Shown: positions 31,957 through 40,746 of the stretch, one piece after another
Layout of the letters: every line of letters begins with the position of its first letter
How positions within the stretch are numbered: position 1 is the first letter of the stretch
DNA from: Thermosediminibacterales bacterium
GTDB taxonomy: Bacteria > Bacillota > Thermosediminibacteria > Koleobacterales > JARRCM01
Reading direction: 5' to 3'
NCBI GenBank assembly: GCA_029982205.1
Contig: JARRCM010000017.1
Location: 1 to 44,221, forward strand
DNA length: 44,221 bases
Notes under the pieces: generated by a model
What the model saw: the letters and a program-made list of their open reading frames with translations, nothing else
Databases searched by the model: none
What the model was told of the DNA's origin: nothing
Translations under genes and position numbers: made by a program

Positions 31957-31989
31957 ACGTCGCAGTGATTTTCTGCGGCGTTATTCTTT
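31957..31989 (+). terminator. terminator after the hydantoin-type operon
   Basis: A 9-bp stem (31957-31965 with 31973-31981, one G-U) followed by TTATTCTTTT. It ends the permease-to-racemase operon. An identical 29-bp copy lies at 34283-34311. Confidence 0.8.
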
Positions 31990-31990
31990 T

Positions 31991-32140
31991 GGTGCGCCGC
32001 TAATAGAAAAAGTCAAAGCCGCTGCGACGATGATCATGTTAACGCCGGGCAGAATACAAACGCAAACGGTCCTGTTTCATCTGAACCGTGCGGGATTTAA
32101 AGAATATTTTCACCTAAAACCGGAAAAATTACTATTGTAG
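31991..32140 (+). pseudogene. possible decayed coding remnant
   Basis: The 350-nt gap before the flavoenzyme gene contains an open frame (31958-32140) that reads like real protein near its end: LTPGRIQTQTVLFHLNRAGF and so on to TAG 32140. An ATG at 32030 has no ribosome site. I do not recognise the family. The rest of the gap (32141-32280) shows only AT-rich sequence with TGTAGA half-sites at 32136 and 32207. Confidence 0.3.
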
Positions 32141-32296
32141 ATTACTGGTACTGTTGTTTTTGAAGTAGTAAGGAAATTGTTTATAAATTAATGTTTGCAA
32201 ATTTCCTGTAGAAAAAAGGTTTTCAAAAATGAATGTCGAATTCTTTTAAAAGAAAATAAAAGTCGAATTATTTCAAAAAAAGGAGGTAAGGATGCA

Positions 32297-34219
32297 ATGT
32301 TAAAAAATTTATTTTCTGCGGTAAGAATTGGAAAGATAGAGATACCAAACAGGCTTATTGTAGCGCCAATGGTTATGAATTATTGTAATAATGATGGGAC
32401 TGCTACAGAAAGGTACATTGCTTATCATGAAGCTAAGGCTAAGGGTGGATGGGGGCTTATAATTACCGAAGATTATGCTATAGACCCAAAAGGTAGAGGT
32501 TTTTCTAATATTCCAGGCCTTTGGGATGATAGTCAAATAGAAAGCCACTCTGAGTTAACAAAAAGAATTCACAAATATGGAACTAAAATTGTAGCCCAAA
32601 TTTATCATGCAGGGAGACAGACAAACCATTTTGTTATAGGTTCTCAACCCGTGGCACCATCCCCAATACCATGTCCGTCAAACCAGGAAATTCCTCATGA
32701 ATTAACAATAAAGGAAATTCAAGATATGGTAGAGAAATTCGGTGATTGTGCTTTAAGAGCTAAAAAAGCAGGGTTTGATGGTGTTGAAATACATGGGGCA
32801 CATGGATACCTAATAGCACAATTTATGTCACCATATTCAAATAAAAGGACTGATGAATATGGTGGAAGCTTCTTAAATAGAATGCGTTTTCCATTAGAAA
32901 TTATCTCGGATATTAGAGCAAAAGCCGGTAATGATTTCCCAATTATATTCCGGATTTCTGCTGATGAATTTGTGCCAGGTGGGAGAACTATAGAAGACAC
33001 AAAAGCTATAGCAATTTTATTAGAAAAGGCTGGTATCAATGCTATCCATGTATCTGCCGGTGTGTATGCCAGTGCAGAAGCAATAATACCACCTAGTGCT
33101 GTTCGACATGGTTGGATAACTGATTTTGCTGCCGAAGTCAAAAAAGTGGTATCGATACCTGTAATTACTGTAGGTAGGATAAATGATCCTTTCTTAGCTG
33201 AAGAAATAGTTTCTTCTGGCAAAGCAGATCTTGTTTCGATGGGTAGGGGTTCACTTGCTGATCCTGAATTACCGAATAAAGCTGCTGCGGGTAAGTTTGA
33301 TGAGATAAGACATTGTATTGGTTGTATGCAGGGATGTATAGAAAGGCTCTTTAAGAATATAGATGTTAAGTGTCTGGTTAATCCAACGTTGGGAAGAGAA
33401 ATAGAGTTTGCTATAAAACCGGCAACCAGCAAGAATAAGGTGTTTATAGCTGGTGGCGGTCCTGCGGGAATGGAAGCGGCCATAGTTGCAGCCCAAAGGG
33501 GTTATGAAGTTCATTTATATGAGAAAACCGATAAATTAGGAGGACAATATGATTTAGCTGCTGTACCACCTAACAAAGGAGAATTTGCCACATTTACTGC
33601 CTGGCAAAAGACTCAACTTAAGAAATTAGATGTAAATGTATATTTGAACACGGAGCTAACAACTGAAATTGTAGATTCAGAAAAACCAGATGTTGTTATA
33701 GTTGCAACTGGTGGCAGGCCGGCGATTCCTAATATACCGGGTGTAGATAGGCCAAATGTGGTAACCGCTCATGATGTCTTGAAAGGAAAAGTTGATGTTG
33801 GTCATAAGGTTATAGTTATTGGTGGAGGCATGGTAGGATCCGAAACTGCTGATCATTTGGCTAATCATGGGAAAGAAGTTACTATTTTAGAACAGCTTCC
33901 TGAAATAGCAAAAGATGTACAAGATAGTGTTAGATACTTTTTATTAAAGGACTTGAAAGAGAATAATGTTGATATATACACTAATACTCCAGTTAAAGAA
34001 ATTGTTGATGATGGTGTGATTGTTGATAGGAATGGTAAAGAGGAGAAAATAGGCCCTGCTGATACAATAGTTTTAGCTGTAGGGGTTAAACCGGTAAATG
34101 AACTTGTAAATAAACTGGAAGGTAAAGTAAATAAATTGATAACTGTAGGTGATGCACTAGAAGTTCGTAAAGCTTTAGAAGCCATAGAAGAAGGATATAA
34201 AGCAGGTCTAGAGGCATAG
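32297..34219 (+). CDS. OYE-type Fe-S flavoenzyme (2-enoate / 2,4-dienoyl-CoA reductase family)
   Basis: A 640-aa enzyme. Residues 1-~335 are an Old Yellow Enzyme TIM barrel (FMN), including HGAHGYLIAQFMSP and DEYGGS. Then a [4Fe-4S] cluster motif C340-x2-C343-x3-C347-x11-C359. The C-terminal part holds FAD and NAD(P) Rossmann sites, AGGGPAGMEAA and GGGMVGSETA. This is the layout of 2,4-dienoyl-CoA reductase and clostridial 2-enoate reductase. It would reduce an enoate or dienoyl-CoA. ATG 32297 has AGGAGG ten bases upstream; earlier in-frame starts have none. Confidence 0.9.
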   Translation: MLKNLFSAVRIGKIEIPNRLIVAPMVMNYCNNDGTATERYIAYHEAKAKGGWGLIITEDYAIDPKGRGFSNIPGLWDDSQIESHSELTKRIHKYGTKIVAQIYHAGRQTNHFVIGSQPVAPSPIPCPSNQEIPHELTIKEIQDMVEKFGDCALRAKKAGFDGVEIHGAHGYLIAQFMSPYSNKRTDEYGGSFLNRMRFPLEIISDIRAKAGNDFPIIFRISADEFVPGGRTIEDTKAIAILLEKAGINAIHVSAGVYASAEAIIPPSAVRHGWITDFAAEVKKVVSIPVITVGRINDPFLAEEIVSSGKADLVSMGRGSLADPELPNKAAAGKFDEIRHCIGCMQGCIERLFKNIDVKCLVNPTLGREIEFAIKPATSKNKVFIAGGGPAGMEAAIVAAQRGYEVHLYEKTDKLGGQYDLAAVPPNKGEFATFTAWQKTQLKKLDVNVYLNTELTTEIVDSEKPDVVIVATGGRPAIPNIPGVDRPNVVTAHDVLKGKVDVGHKVIVIGGGMVGSETADHLANHGKEVTILEQLPEIAKDVQDSVRYFLLKDLKENNVDIYTNTPVKEIVDDGVIVDRNGKEEKIGPADTIVLAVGVKPVNELVNKLEGKVNKLITVGDALEVRKALEAIEEGYKAGLEA

Positions 34220-34227
34220 CAAAAAAC

Positions 34228-34282
34228 GCAGGAAGCAATTAAGGCCGGAGCTGACCCGGATTTAGTTGAAGTGTTGGAAGTA
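34228..34282 (+). repeat. duplicated fragment of the hydantoinase 3' end
   Basis: These 55 bases match 31023-31077 inside the hydantoinase gene with five mismatches (about 91% identity). They still read in frame as the QEAIKAGADPD segment. The copy has no upstream gene body. It is followed immediately by the 29-bp terminator copy. A remnant of an ancestral gene end or of a rearrangement. Confidence 0.9.
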
Positions 34283-34315
34283 ACGTCGCAGTGATTTTCT
34301 GCGGCGTTATTTTTT
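34283..34315 (+). terminator. second copy of the operon terminator
   Basis: Positions 34283-34311 are identical to 31957-31985, followed here by TTTTTG. The same 9-bp stem forms. It probably ends the flavoenzyme transcript. Confidence 0.8.
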
Positions 34316-34425
34316 GCGCATGTTGTTTAAAACACCTTTAAGACAAAATTTAATAAAGGAGTTGAGAGGATATTACATAGTGGTTGTCGAAAATCAATAC
34401 TAAATTATATTTGGGAGGTATTATT

Positions 34426-35208
34426 ATGTGCGAAAAACCGGTATTGTTAGAAAAAAAAGATAACATTGCTACAATAACAATGAATAGGCCACAGACTTTA
34501 AATTCGCTGCAGCCTGTATTGATTGATGAGCTGGTTAATGCACTAATTAGCGTTCAGAATGATGACAGTGTAAAGGTGGCTGTTTTAACCGGTGCCGGAA
34601 GAGCTTTTTGTGCAGGGGGAGATTTAACCCATATAGAGACTATTGATAATCCTGTTCAGGCACGTGATTATATTGTGAAGGCAGCCGAAATAGTATCTAC
34701 CATTGTAAACATGGAGAAACCGGTTATTGCCATGGTAAATGGTGTAGCTGCCGGAGCAGGGTTCAACATAGCATTGGCATGTGACATTATATTTTGTGCA
34801 AAATCAGTTCGATTTGGTCAGAGTTTTGCAAAAATAGGTCTTATTCCTGATTGCGGAGGTACGTATTTTCTTCCCAGAGCAGTAGGCTTACATAAAGCCA
34901 AAGAGCTCATGTTTACTGGAGATTTAATCGATGCGGATACAGCTTTGAAGCTTGGTATAGTAAATAAGGTGATTGATGATGCAGAACTAAAGGAAACGAC
35001 ATACAAGTTTGCTGAAAAATTAGCCAACGGTGCACCGATTGCTCTGGCTTTGATAAAGAAAGCATTAAACCAAAGTTTCAGCCTGAACCTTGAATGTGCT
35101 TTAGAACTTGAAGCAAGTTTGCAATGCAATTGTTTACAGACACAGGACAATAAAGAAGGTATTAATGCATTTAAAGAAAAGAGGCCTCCTGTTTTTAAAG
35201 GTATATAA
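34426..35208 (+). CDS. enoyl-CoA hydratase/isomerase family protein
   Basis: A 260-aa crotonase-fold enzyme that adds water to enoyl-CoA (or isomerises it). Oxyanion-hole blocks are visible: AGRAFCAGGDL near 60-70 and NGVAAGAGFNIALACD near 105-120, then FGQSFAKIGLIPDCGGTYFL with the acidic residue region. ATG 34426 follows GGGAGG; an upstream TTG start has none. It supplies the hydration step between the reductase/CoA-transferase and the hydroxyacyl-CoA dehydrogenase. Confidence 0.9.
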   Translation: MCEKPVLLEKKDNIATITMNRPQTLNSLQPVLIDELVNALISVQNDDSVKVAVLTGAGRAFCAGGDLTHIETIDNPVQARDYIVKAAEIVSTIVNMEKPVIAMVNGVAAGAGFNIALACDIIFCAKSVRFGQSFAKIGLIPDCGGTYFLPRAVGLHKAKELMFTGDLIDADTALKLGIVNKVIDDAELKETTYKFAEKLANGAPIALALIKKALNQSFSLNLECALELEASLQCNCLQTQDNKEGINAFKEKRPPVFKGI

Positions 35209-35391
35209 AATATTGGTTAGACCCTTGAAATTTTTCCTGCCTCTCCTTCATGAATTTTCATTAACAGGTTAAAAAGGCCACGGGAATTTTCGGACCATTT
35301 TCAAAAAAAGGTATTTTATAAGATTATATAGAATAATAAATAAAAATGTTAACAATGCCAAAAAAAATTGGAGGGAAGGCAGGTTAACGAA

Positions 35392-37143
35392 ATGAGAGAA
35401 TATGGGTTAGATGAAATTCCCATTGAGGAAAGATTTAAATGGCTTCAGACCGTGGTTGATTCAGTTTATAATGGCATAATTGCCGTTGATGAAGAAGGCC
35501 GGATAAAAATATTTAACAAAGCCAGTGAAAACATTTTGGGGTTTAAAAGAGAAAATGTGCTGGGCAAGTTTATTAATGATATAATACCAAATACTCAATT
35601 AATTAATACATTCAAAAAAGAAAGAATTGATGCAGGAAAAACACTAGAGGTTAACGGTAAGGTTGTATGCGTAAACAGAACCCCGATAATTTTTAAAGGC
35701 CGGGTTGTTGGAGCCATAGCTGTTTTTCAGGATATTACGGAAATAAAAAAATTGAAACAGAACATCAAAGAAATGGAAGACAACATGGAAATCCTTGAAA
35801 GCGTTATTAACAGTGCATATGATGGAATAATTATCGTCGATGAAAATGGATATATAACTAAATTTAATCGTGCCTATGAAAACTTTTTGGGCATTAAGGA
35901 AAAGGATATCCTGGGTAAACATGTAACAGATGTTATTGAAAACACCAGGATGCACATCGTTGTCAAAACAGGCAAAGAGGAAATAGGCCATGTGCAGAGA
36001 ATCCAGGGGCACGATATGATAGCAAGCCGTATACCCATTAAGAGAAACGGTAAGATAATAGGTGCGGTAGGCAAAGTTCTTTTTCAGGATATTCAGGAGC
36101 TTAAAGCGCTGGCCCAGAGGTTGAGGGTACTAGAGAGTAAGCTAAACCATTACAAAGGTGAAATCATAAGGATGCAGGAAGCCAAGTATTCTTTTGATAA
36201 TATCATTACCCAGAATAAACAGATGGAACGTTTAAAAGAGATTGCAAGAAGGGCGGCGGAATCCAATTCCACCGTATTGATACAGGGAGAAAGCGGCACA
36301 GGCAAAGAACTCTTTGCTCATGCTATTCACAAAGCCAGCTATAGAAAATACGGGGCTTTTATTCAGGTCAACTGTGCTGCCATACCAAAAGACCTTTTGG
36401 AGGCTGAGCTGTTCGGTTATGAAGCGGGAGCTTTTACAGGGGCAAAGAAAGAAGGCAAGCCGGGAAAGTTTGAGCTTGCTAATGGCGGAACAATTTTGCT
36501 GGATGAAATCGGCAGCATGCCTCTTGAGATGCAGGCTAAGCTTCTGAGGGTGTTGGAAGAAAGGGAGTGTGAAAGGATAGGTGGTACCGAAAAAATAGAC
36601 CTCGACATCAGGGTTATCGCTTCAACTAATGAGAATCTGGAAGAAGCCGTCCAGAAAGGAAAGTTTCGAGAAGATTTGTACTACAGGTTAAATGTAATCT
36701 CTCTGCATATTCCTCCTCTCAGGGAAAGGTTGGATGACATACCCATTTTGGCCCCTGCAATTTTAAAAGACCTGGTAAACAAACTAAAAACAGAACCCAA
36801 AGTTTTAGCACCCAAGACTGTTGAACTGTTAAAGGAGCATAACTGGCCAGGCAATGTCAGAGAACTGCGCAATGTTCTGGAAAGGGCTTTGAATCTGGCA
36901 CCAGATAAAATCATACTGCCGGAACATCTGCCTGTTAACATAAGCGACAAAAACAAGAAAACCTCAAAAAAGTTTTGTAAGTTAAAAGACATTGTTGCAA
37001 AGGCAGAAATTGAAGCTATCAAAGAGGCACTCAGCTACACGGGTGGTAACAGGTCGGATGCAGCCCGATTGCTGGGCATTCATCGAACTTCCTTTTACAA
37101 AAAAATAGAACGCTACGGGATAGATATTTCCGAACAAAGGTGA
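35392..37143 (+). CDS. sigma-54 enhancer-binding regulator 2 (PAS-PAS-AAA-Fis)
   Basis: A 583-aa activator. Two PAS domains (~20-130, with EEGRIKIFNKASENILGFKR; ~145-260) sense a ligand or redox state. A short coiled coil leads to the AAA+ domain (~275-505: GESGTGKE, GAFTGA, LLDEIG). A Fis-type HTH closes it (ARLLGIHRTSFYKKI). ATG 35392 has only a modest AGG upstream; TTG 35368 is possible. The gene lies just before a sigma-54 promoter with three 18-bp sites, its likely target. The 183-nt gap before it is AT-rich; I see no firm promoter. Confidence 0.92.
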   Translation: MREYGLDEIPIEERFKWLQTVVDSVYNGIIAVDEEGRIKIFNKASENILGFKRENVLGKFINDIIPNTQLINTFKKERIDAGKTLEVNGKVVCVNRTPIIFKGRVVGAIAVFQDITEIKKLKQNIKEMEDNMEILESVINSAYDGIIIVDENGYITKFNRAYENFLGIKEKDILGKHVTDVIENTRMHIVVKTGKEEIGHVQRIQGHDMIASRIPIKRNGKIIGAVGKVLFQDIQELKALAQRLRVLESKLNHYKGEIIRMQEAKYSFDNIITQNKQMERLKEIARRAAESNSTVLIQGESGTGKELFAHAIHKASYRKYGAFIQVNCAAIPKDLLEAELFGYEAGAFTGAKKEGKPGKFELANGGTILLDEIGSMPLEMQAKLLRVLEERECERIGGTEKIDLDIRVIASTNENLEEAVQKGKFREDLYYRLNVISLHIPPLRERLDDIPILAPAILKDLVNKLKTEPKVLAPKTVELLKEHNWPGNVRELRNVLERALNLAPDKIILPEHLPVNISDKNKKTSKKFCKLKDIVAKAEIEAIKEALSYTGGNRSDAARLLGIHRTSFYKKIERYGIDISEQR

Positions 37144-37144
37144 A

Positions 37145-37283
37145 TGTAGATTTTTTTATACAAACACCAGCTTCATGTAGAAGAAATTCTACAATCCCCT
37201 TAATGCTTCATATTAGTGGTTTGTTATATTTTGAAAATTTTATTCAAATCGAAAAAATCCAATTATGTAGAAAAAAATCAACA
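37145..37283. promoter_or_regulatory. three 18-bp enhancer-like sites
   Basis: TGTAGAAGAAATTCTACA (37176-37193) is a perfect 7-4-7 palindrome. Two imperfect copies with the same 18-bp frame are at 37145-37162 and 37266-37283, each matching the right arm at 5 of 7 positions. Site starts are 31 and 90 bp apart. They sit about 110-250 bp upstream of the -24/-12 promoter, the usual place for sigma-54 activator sites. Likely bound by regulator 2. Confidence 0.6.
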
Positions 37284-37326
37284 AAATATAAAAACTATAA
37301 AAAAAGCTATTTTTTTGATCTGTCTT

Positions 37327-37370
37327 AAAAAGCCGAAACAATAAAGGTTTGTCGGCTTTTTTGTTTTTTT
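37327..37370. terminator. terminator after regulator 2
   Basis: AAAAAGCCGA (37327-37336) pairs with TCGGCTTTTT (37352-37361), a 10-bp stem with a 15-nt loop and a long T-run (TTTTGTTTTTTT). The A-run on the other side could make it work both ways. It insulates the regulator from the CoA-transferase operon. Confidence 0.85.
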
Positions 37371-37378
37371 GTTTATCA

Positions 37379-37394
37379 TGGTACGACTTTTGCG
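37379..37394 (+). promoter_or_regulatory. sigma-54 (-24/-12) promoter of the CoA-transferase operon
   Basis: TGGTACGACTTTTGCG keeps the essential GG and GC with exactly 10 bases between, and deviates from consensus only at the fourth and last positions. It starts 83 bases upstream of the CoA-transferase ATG, directly after a terminator and below the 18-bp sites. Confidence 0.82.
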
Positions 37395-37461
37395 AATATA
37401 TAGAGCAGAGTAAAAAAGAAAAGCAGCTGCTTAAACTTAAACTTGTAAAGGGGGTTACAAG

Positions 37462-39021
37462 ATGGCTAAAAAAAATAAAATTTATGATGTTGATCAAGCT
37501 ATTGATCTTATTAAAGATGGAATGACTGTAGCGATATGTGGTTTTGTTGGATTTGGACATCCTGAAGAATTAACAATTGCTCTTGAAAAAAGGTTTATTG
37601 AAACAAAAACACCCAAAAACCTGACTCTTGTATATGCGGCAGGACAAGGAGATGGTAAAGAAAGAGGGATGAACCATCTAGCCCATGAAGGGCTGCTTAA
37701 AAGGGTAGTTGGCGGTCACTGGGGGCTGGCTCCCAAATTAGGTCAATTGGCTAATGAAAACAAAATTGAAGCCTACAATTTTCCTCAAGGTGTATTAACA
37801 CATCTCTTCAGAGATATTGCTGCAGGCAAACCAGGAACGATTACTCATGTTGGTTTGAAAACTCTGGCGGATCCAAGGGTTCAGGGAGGCAAACTAAATG
37901 ATGTTACTAAGGAAGACTTGGTTGAAGTTATAGAAATTGGCGGAAAAGAGTGGTTGTTATATAAAGCTTTTCCTATAGATGTTGCACTGATAAGAGGCAC
38001 TACCGCTGATGAAAACGGTAATATTTCTCTTGAAAAAGAGGCCATGCCTTTGGAAATTTTATCGATTACCCAGGCGACAAAAAATTCCGGAGGAGTTGTC
38101 ATTGCCCAGGTTGAAAGGATTGCAAAATCCGGCAGTCTGGACCCCAAACTTGTTAAAGTTCCTGGTATCCTTGTTGATGCAGTTGTTCTTTCAAAACCGG
38201 AAAACCACATGCAGTCCTTTGCCGAACAATACAATCCTTCCTATACAGGTGAACTGAGAGTGCCTCTAGAATCCCTTAAACCGCTGCCTCTAAACGAGAG
38301 AAAGGTAATAGCGAGAAGGGCTGCCATGGAGTTGGTACCCAGTGCGGTTGTTAATCTGGGAATCGGTATGCCTGAAGGGGTTGCATCAGTGGCTTCGGAA
38401 GAAGGTATTAGTGACGAGATGTTTTTAACCGTTGAGTCAGGGCCGATAGGAGGCGTTCCTGCAGGAGGATTAAGCTTTGGAGCATCAACAAATCCGGAAG
38501 CTATTGTCGATCAACCATATCAGTTTGATTTTTATGATGGTGGAGGGCTGGATGTAGCATTCCTCGGCTTGGCCCAGGCAGACCAGGAAGGTAATGTAAA
38601 TGTAAGCAAATTCGGGCCCAGAATTGCCGGTGTTGGCGGTTTCGTAAACATCACTCAGAACGCAAAAAAAGTGGTATACTGCGGCACTTTTACGACCGGA
38701 GGATTAAAAGTTGAAATAAAAGATAACAAACTCAATATTCTTCAGGAAGGCAAAATCAAAAAATTCATAAAAAAAGTTGAGAGTATTTCTTTCAGCGGGG
38801 AATATGCAAGGGAAAAAGGCCAGGAAGTTCTTTATATAACGGAAAGGGCAGTTTTTGAGCTTACAAAAGAAGGGGTCGTGTTGAAAGAAATAGCTCCTGG
38901 AGTTGACCTGAAGAAAGATGTTCTTGAACAAATGGATTTTGAACCTATAATTGCTAAAGACTTGAAGCAAATGGATAGCGCGATTTTTCGGAATGAATTG
39001 ATGGGTTTAACTGTTAAATAA
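37462..39021 (+). CDS. fused CoA-transferase (acetate/propionate-type)
   Basis: A 519-aa single-chain family I CoA-transferase (alpha and beta halves fused, Pct/acyl-CoA:acetate type). The N-terminal half has the [11 protein letters not shown] loop; the C-terminal half has the active-site Glu325 in [13 protein letters not shown]. It moves CoA from acetyl-CoA or a similar donor to the incoming acid. Length agrees with the family. ATG 37462 follows AAAGGGGG. First gene of the sigma-54 operon that continues with SDR, dehydrogenase and thiolase genes. Confidence 0.92.
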   Translation: MAKKNKIYDVDQAIDLIKDGMTVAICGFVGFGHPEELTIALEKRFIETKTPKNLTLVYAAGQGDGKERGMNHLAHEGLLKRVVGGHWGLAPKLGQLANENKIEAYNFPQGVLTHLFRDIAAGKPGTITHVGLKTLADPRVQGGKLNDVTKEDLVEVIEIGGKEWLLYKAFPIDVALIRGTTADENGNISLEKEAMPLEILSITQATKNSGGVVIAQVERIAKSGSLDPKLVKVPGILVDAVVLSKPENHMQSFAEQYNPSYTGELRVPLESLKPLPLNERKVIARRAAMELVPSAVVNLGIGMPEGVASVASEEGISDEMFLTVESGPIGGVPAGGLSFGASTNPEAIVDQPYQFDFYDGGGLDVAFLGLAQADQEGNVNVSKFGPRIAGVGGFVNITQNAKKVVYCGTFTTGGLKVEIKDNKLNILQEGKIKKFIKKVESISFSGEYAREKGQEVLYITERAVFELTKEGVVLKEIAPGVDLKKDVLEQMDFEPIIAKDLKQMDSAIFRNELMGLTVK

Positions 39022-39061
39022 CCTGCTTTTCAATAATTTAAAAAACAAGGAGGGCTTATAC

Positions 39062-39802
39062 ATGAGATTAAAAGATAAAGTTGCTTTGATTACTGGTGCA
39101 GGAAGGGGTATTGGAGAGGCCACTGCTCTAAAATTTGCCAAAGAAGGAGCAAAAGTGGTTGTTTGCGATATACAGCTTGAGAGCGCCGAACAAACAGCCC
39201 AAAAGATTAAAGAGTTAGGCGGAGAGGCAGTAGCGGTAAAAGTTGACGTGACAAAACGTGACGAGGTAGATGGTTTGATACAAAAAGCAATAGACGAGTT
39301 CGGCAGATTGGATATTCTTGTAAACAATGCGGGTATAACTGCAGATGCCAAATTTTTAAAAATGGCTGAAGAGGATTTTGATAAAGTAGTGGCAGTAAAC
39401 CTTAAGGGTGTATATCTCTGTGGACAGGCTGCGGCAAAAGTTATGGTAAAACAGGGAAGCGGTGTGATATTAAATGCATCATCTGTTGTGGGATTATATG
39501 GTAATTTCGGCCAAACAAATTATGCAGCAACAAAATTTGGAGTAATTGGCATGACAAAAACATGGGCTAAGGAATTAAGCCCTAAAGGCGTTAGAGTTAA
39601 TGCTGTAGCTCCCGGGTTTATCTTGACACCAATGACTGAAAAAATGCCTGAAAAGGTGCTTAATATGATGAAAGACAAAGCACCTATCAAAAGGTTGGGA
39701 ACCCCTGAAGACGTTGCAAACGCATATGCATTTTTAGCATCAGATGAGGCCAGTTTTATAACAGGTGCTGTTTTGAGTGTTGATGGAGGAGTGGTTCTAT
39801 AA
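39062..39802 (+). CDS. SDR oxidoreductase (FabG-like)
   Basis: A 246-aa short-chain dehydrogenase. TGAGRGIG (cofactor loop, ~12-19), NNAG (~90), catalytic Ser ~141 in NASSVVG, and Y154-x3-K158 (YAATK). It probably acts on 3-oxo/3-hydroxyacyl-CoA or a free 3-hydroxy acid; in this operon it may handle the opposite stereoisomer from the classical dehydrogenase downstream. RBS AAGGAGGG. Cofactor preference not decided by inspection. Confidence 0.9.
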   Translation: MRLKDKVALITGAGRGIGEATALKFAKEGAKVVVCDIQLESAEQTAQKIKELGGEAVAVKVDVTKRDEVDGLIQKAIDEFGRLDILVNNAGITADAKFLKMAEEDFDKVVAVNLKGVYLCGQAAAKVMVKQGSGVILNASSVVGLYGNFGQTNYAATKFGVIGMTKTWAKELSPKGVRVNAVAPGFILTPMTEKMPEKVLNMMKDKAPIKRLGTPEDVANAYAFLASDEASFITGAVLSVDGGVVL

Positions 39803-39861
39803 CCCTTGAGTTATAAACACTTTTAAGGAAACTAGAATCTATAAAAGGAGGGCTGGATACG

Positions 39862-40707
39862 ATGAAAAAGATAGGCGTGCTGGGTGCAGGAACAATGGGA
39901 AGCGGAATTGCACAGGTTATAGCACAGGGCAGGTATGAGGTTGTTTTAAGAGATGTAGATATGGATTTTGTTAACAGCGGTCTTGAGAAAATCAAAAAGA
40001 ACCTTTCAAGAAGTGTTGTAAAACAGCGGATTACCCGGGAAGAAATGGAAAATGTTATGTCTAGGATACAAGGCACAACAGACATTAATGCCTTTAAAGA
40101 TGCAGATATGGTGATTGAAGCCGTTACAGAAAACATGGAGGTAAAAAAACAGGTTTTCAAAGAACTGGATGCGATTTGTGATGAACACACCATTCTCGCC
40201 AGCAACACATCGGCTTTGAGTATCACAGAGCTGGCCGCCCAGACTGGGAGGCCAGATAAGGTGATAGGAGTTCATTTTTTCAACCCCGTTCCCGTAATGA
40301 AGCTTGTTGAGTTGACAAAAACACTCACAACATCTGAGAATACCTTTAAAGCGGTAAAGGATTTTGTTGAAAAAGTCGGGAAAACCCCAGTAACGGTTAA
40401 TGAAGCTCCAGGATTCGTTGTAAATCGTATTTTGGTACCTATGATAAATGAGGCTGTTTTTACCCTCAGCGAAGGGGTGGCAGATGCAGAGGATATAGAT
40501 ACTGCCATGAAACTTGGGGCTAATCATCCAATAGGGCCCTTGGCGCTGGCAGATTTAATAGGTCTGGATGTATGCCTTGCAATAATGGAAACACTTTATC
40601 AAGAATTTGGAGATTCGAAATACAGACCTTGCCCACTCCTTAGGAAAAAGGTGAGGGCAGGCCAGTTGGGAAGAAAAACAGGTGTCGGATTTTTTGAATA
40701 TAAATGA
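39862..40707 (+). CDS. hbd: 3-hydroxyacyl-CoA dehydrogenase (Hbd-like)
   Basis: A 281-aa enzyme oxidising 3-hydroxybutyryl-CoA or a relative with NAD(P). [11 protein letters not shown] (~7-17) binds the cofactor; [12 protein letters not shown], the catalytic His in [15 protein letters not shown] and [12 protein letters not shown] are the family blocks. The 281-residue length is the single-domain clostridial form. ATG 39862 after AAGGAGGG. In the degradative direction it feeds the thiolase. Confidence 0.93.
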   Translation: MKKIGVLGAGTMGSGIAQVIAQGRYEVVLRDVDMDFVNSGLEKIKKNLSRSVVKQRITREEMENVMSRIQGTTDINAFKDADMVIEAVTENMEVKKQVFKELDAICDEHTILASNTSALSITELAAQTGRPDKVIGVHFFNPVPVMKLVELTKTLTTSENTFKAVKDFVEKVGKTPVTVNEAPGFVVNRILVPMINEAVFTLSEGVADAEDIDTAMKLGANHPIGPLALADLIGLDVCLAIMETLYQEFGDSKYRPCPLLRKKVRAGQLGRKTGVGFFEYK

Positions 40708-40746
40708 TAAGACATTAGAAAAAAATGGTTTATGGAGGATAAAACA

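Noticed and set aside
32179-32200. A -24/-12 promoter before the flavoenzyme gene (TTTGCA at 32194-32199)
   Set aside because: The required GG ten bases before the GC is absent.
32195-32296. 34-residue N-terminal extension of the flavoenzyme
   Set aside because: No ribosome site upstream; AGGAGG at 32281-32286 fixes ATG 32297, and the extension lacks family similarity.
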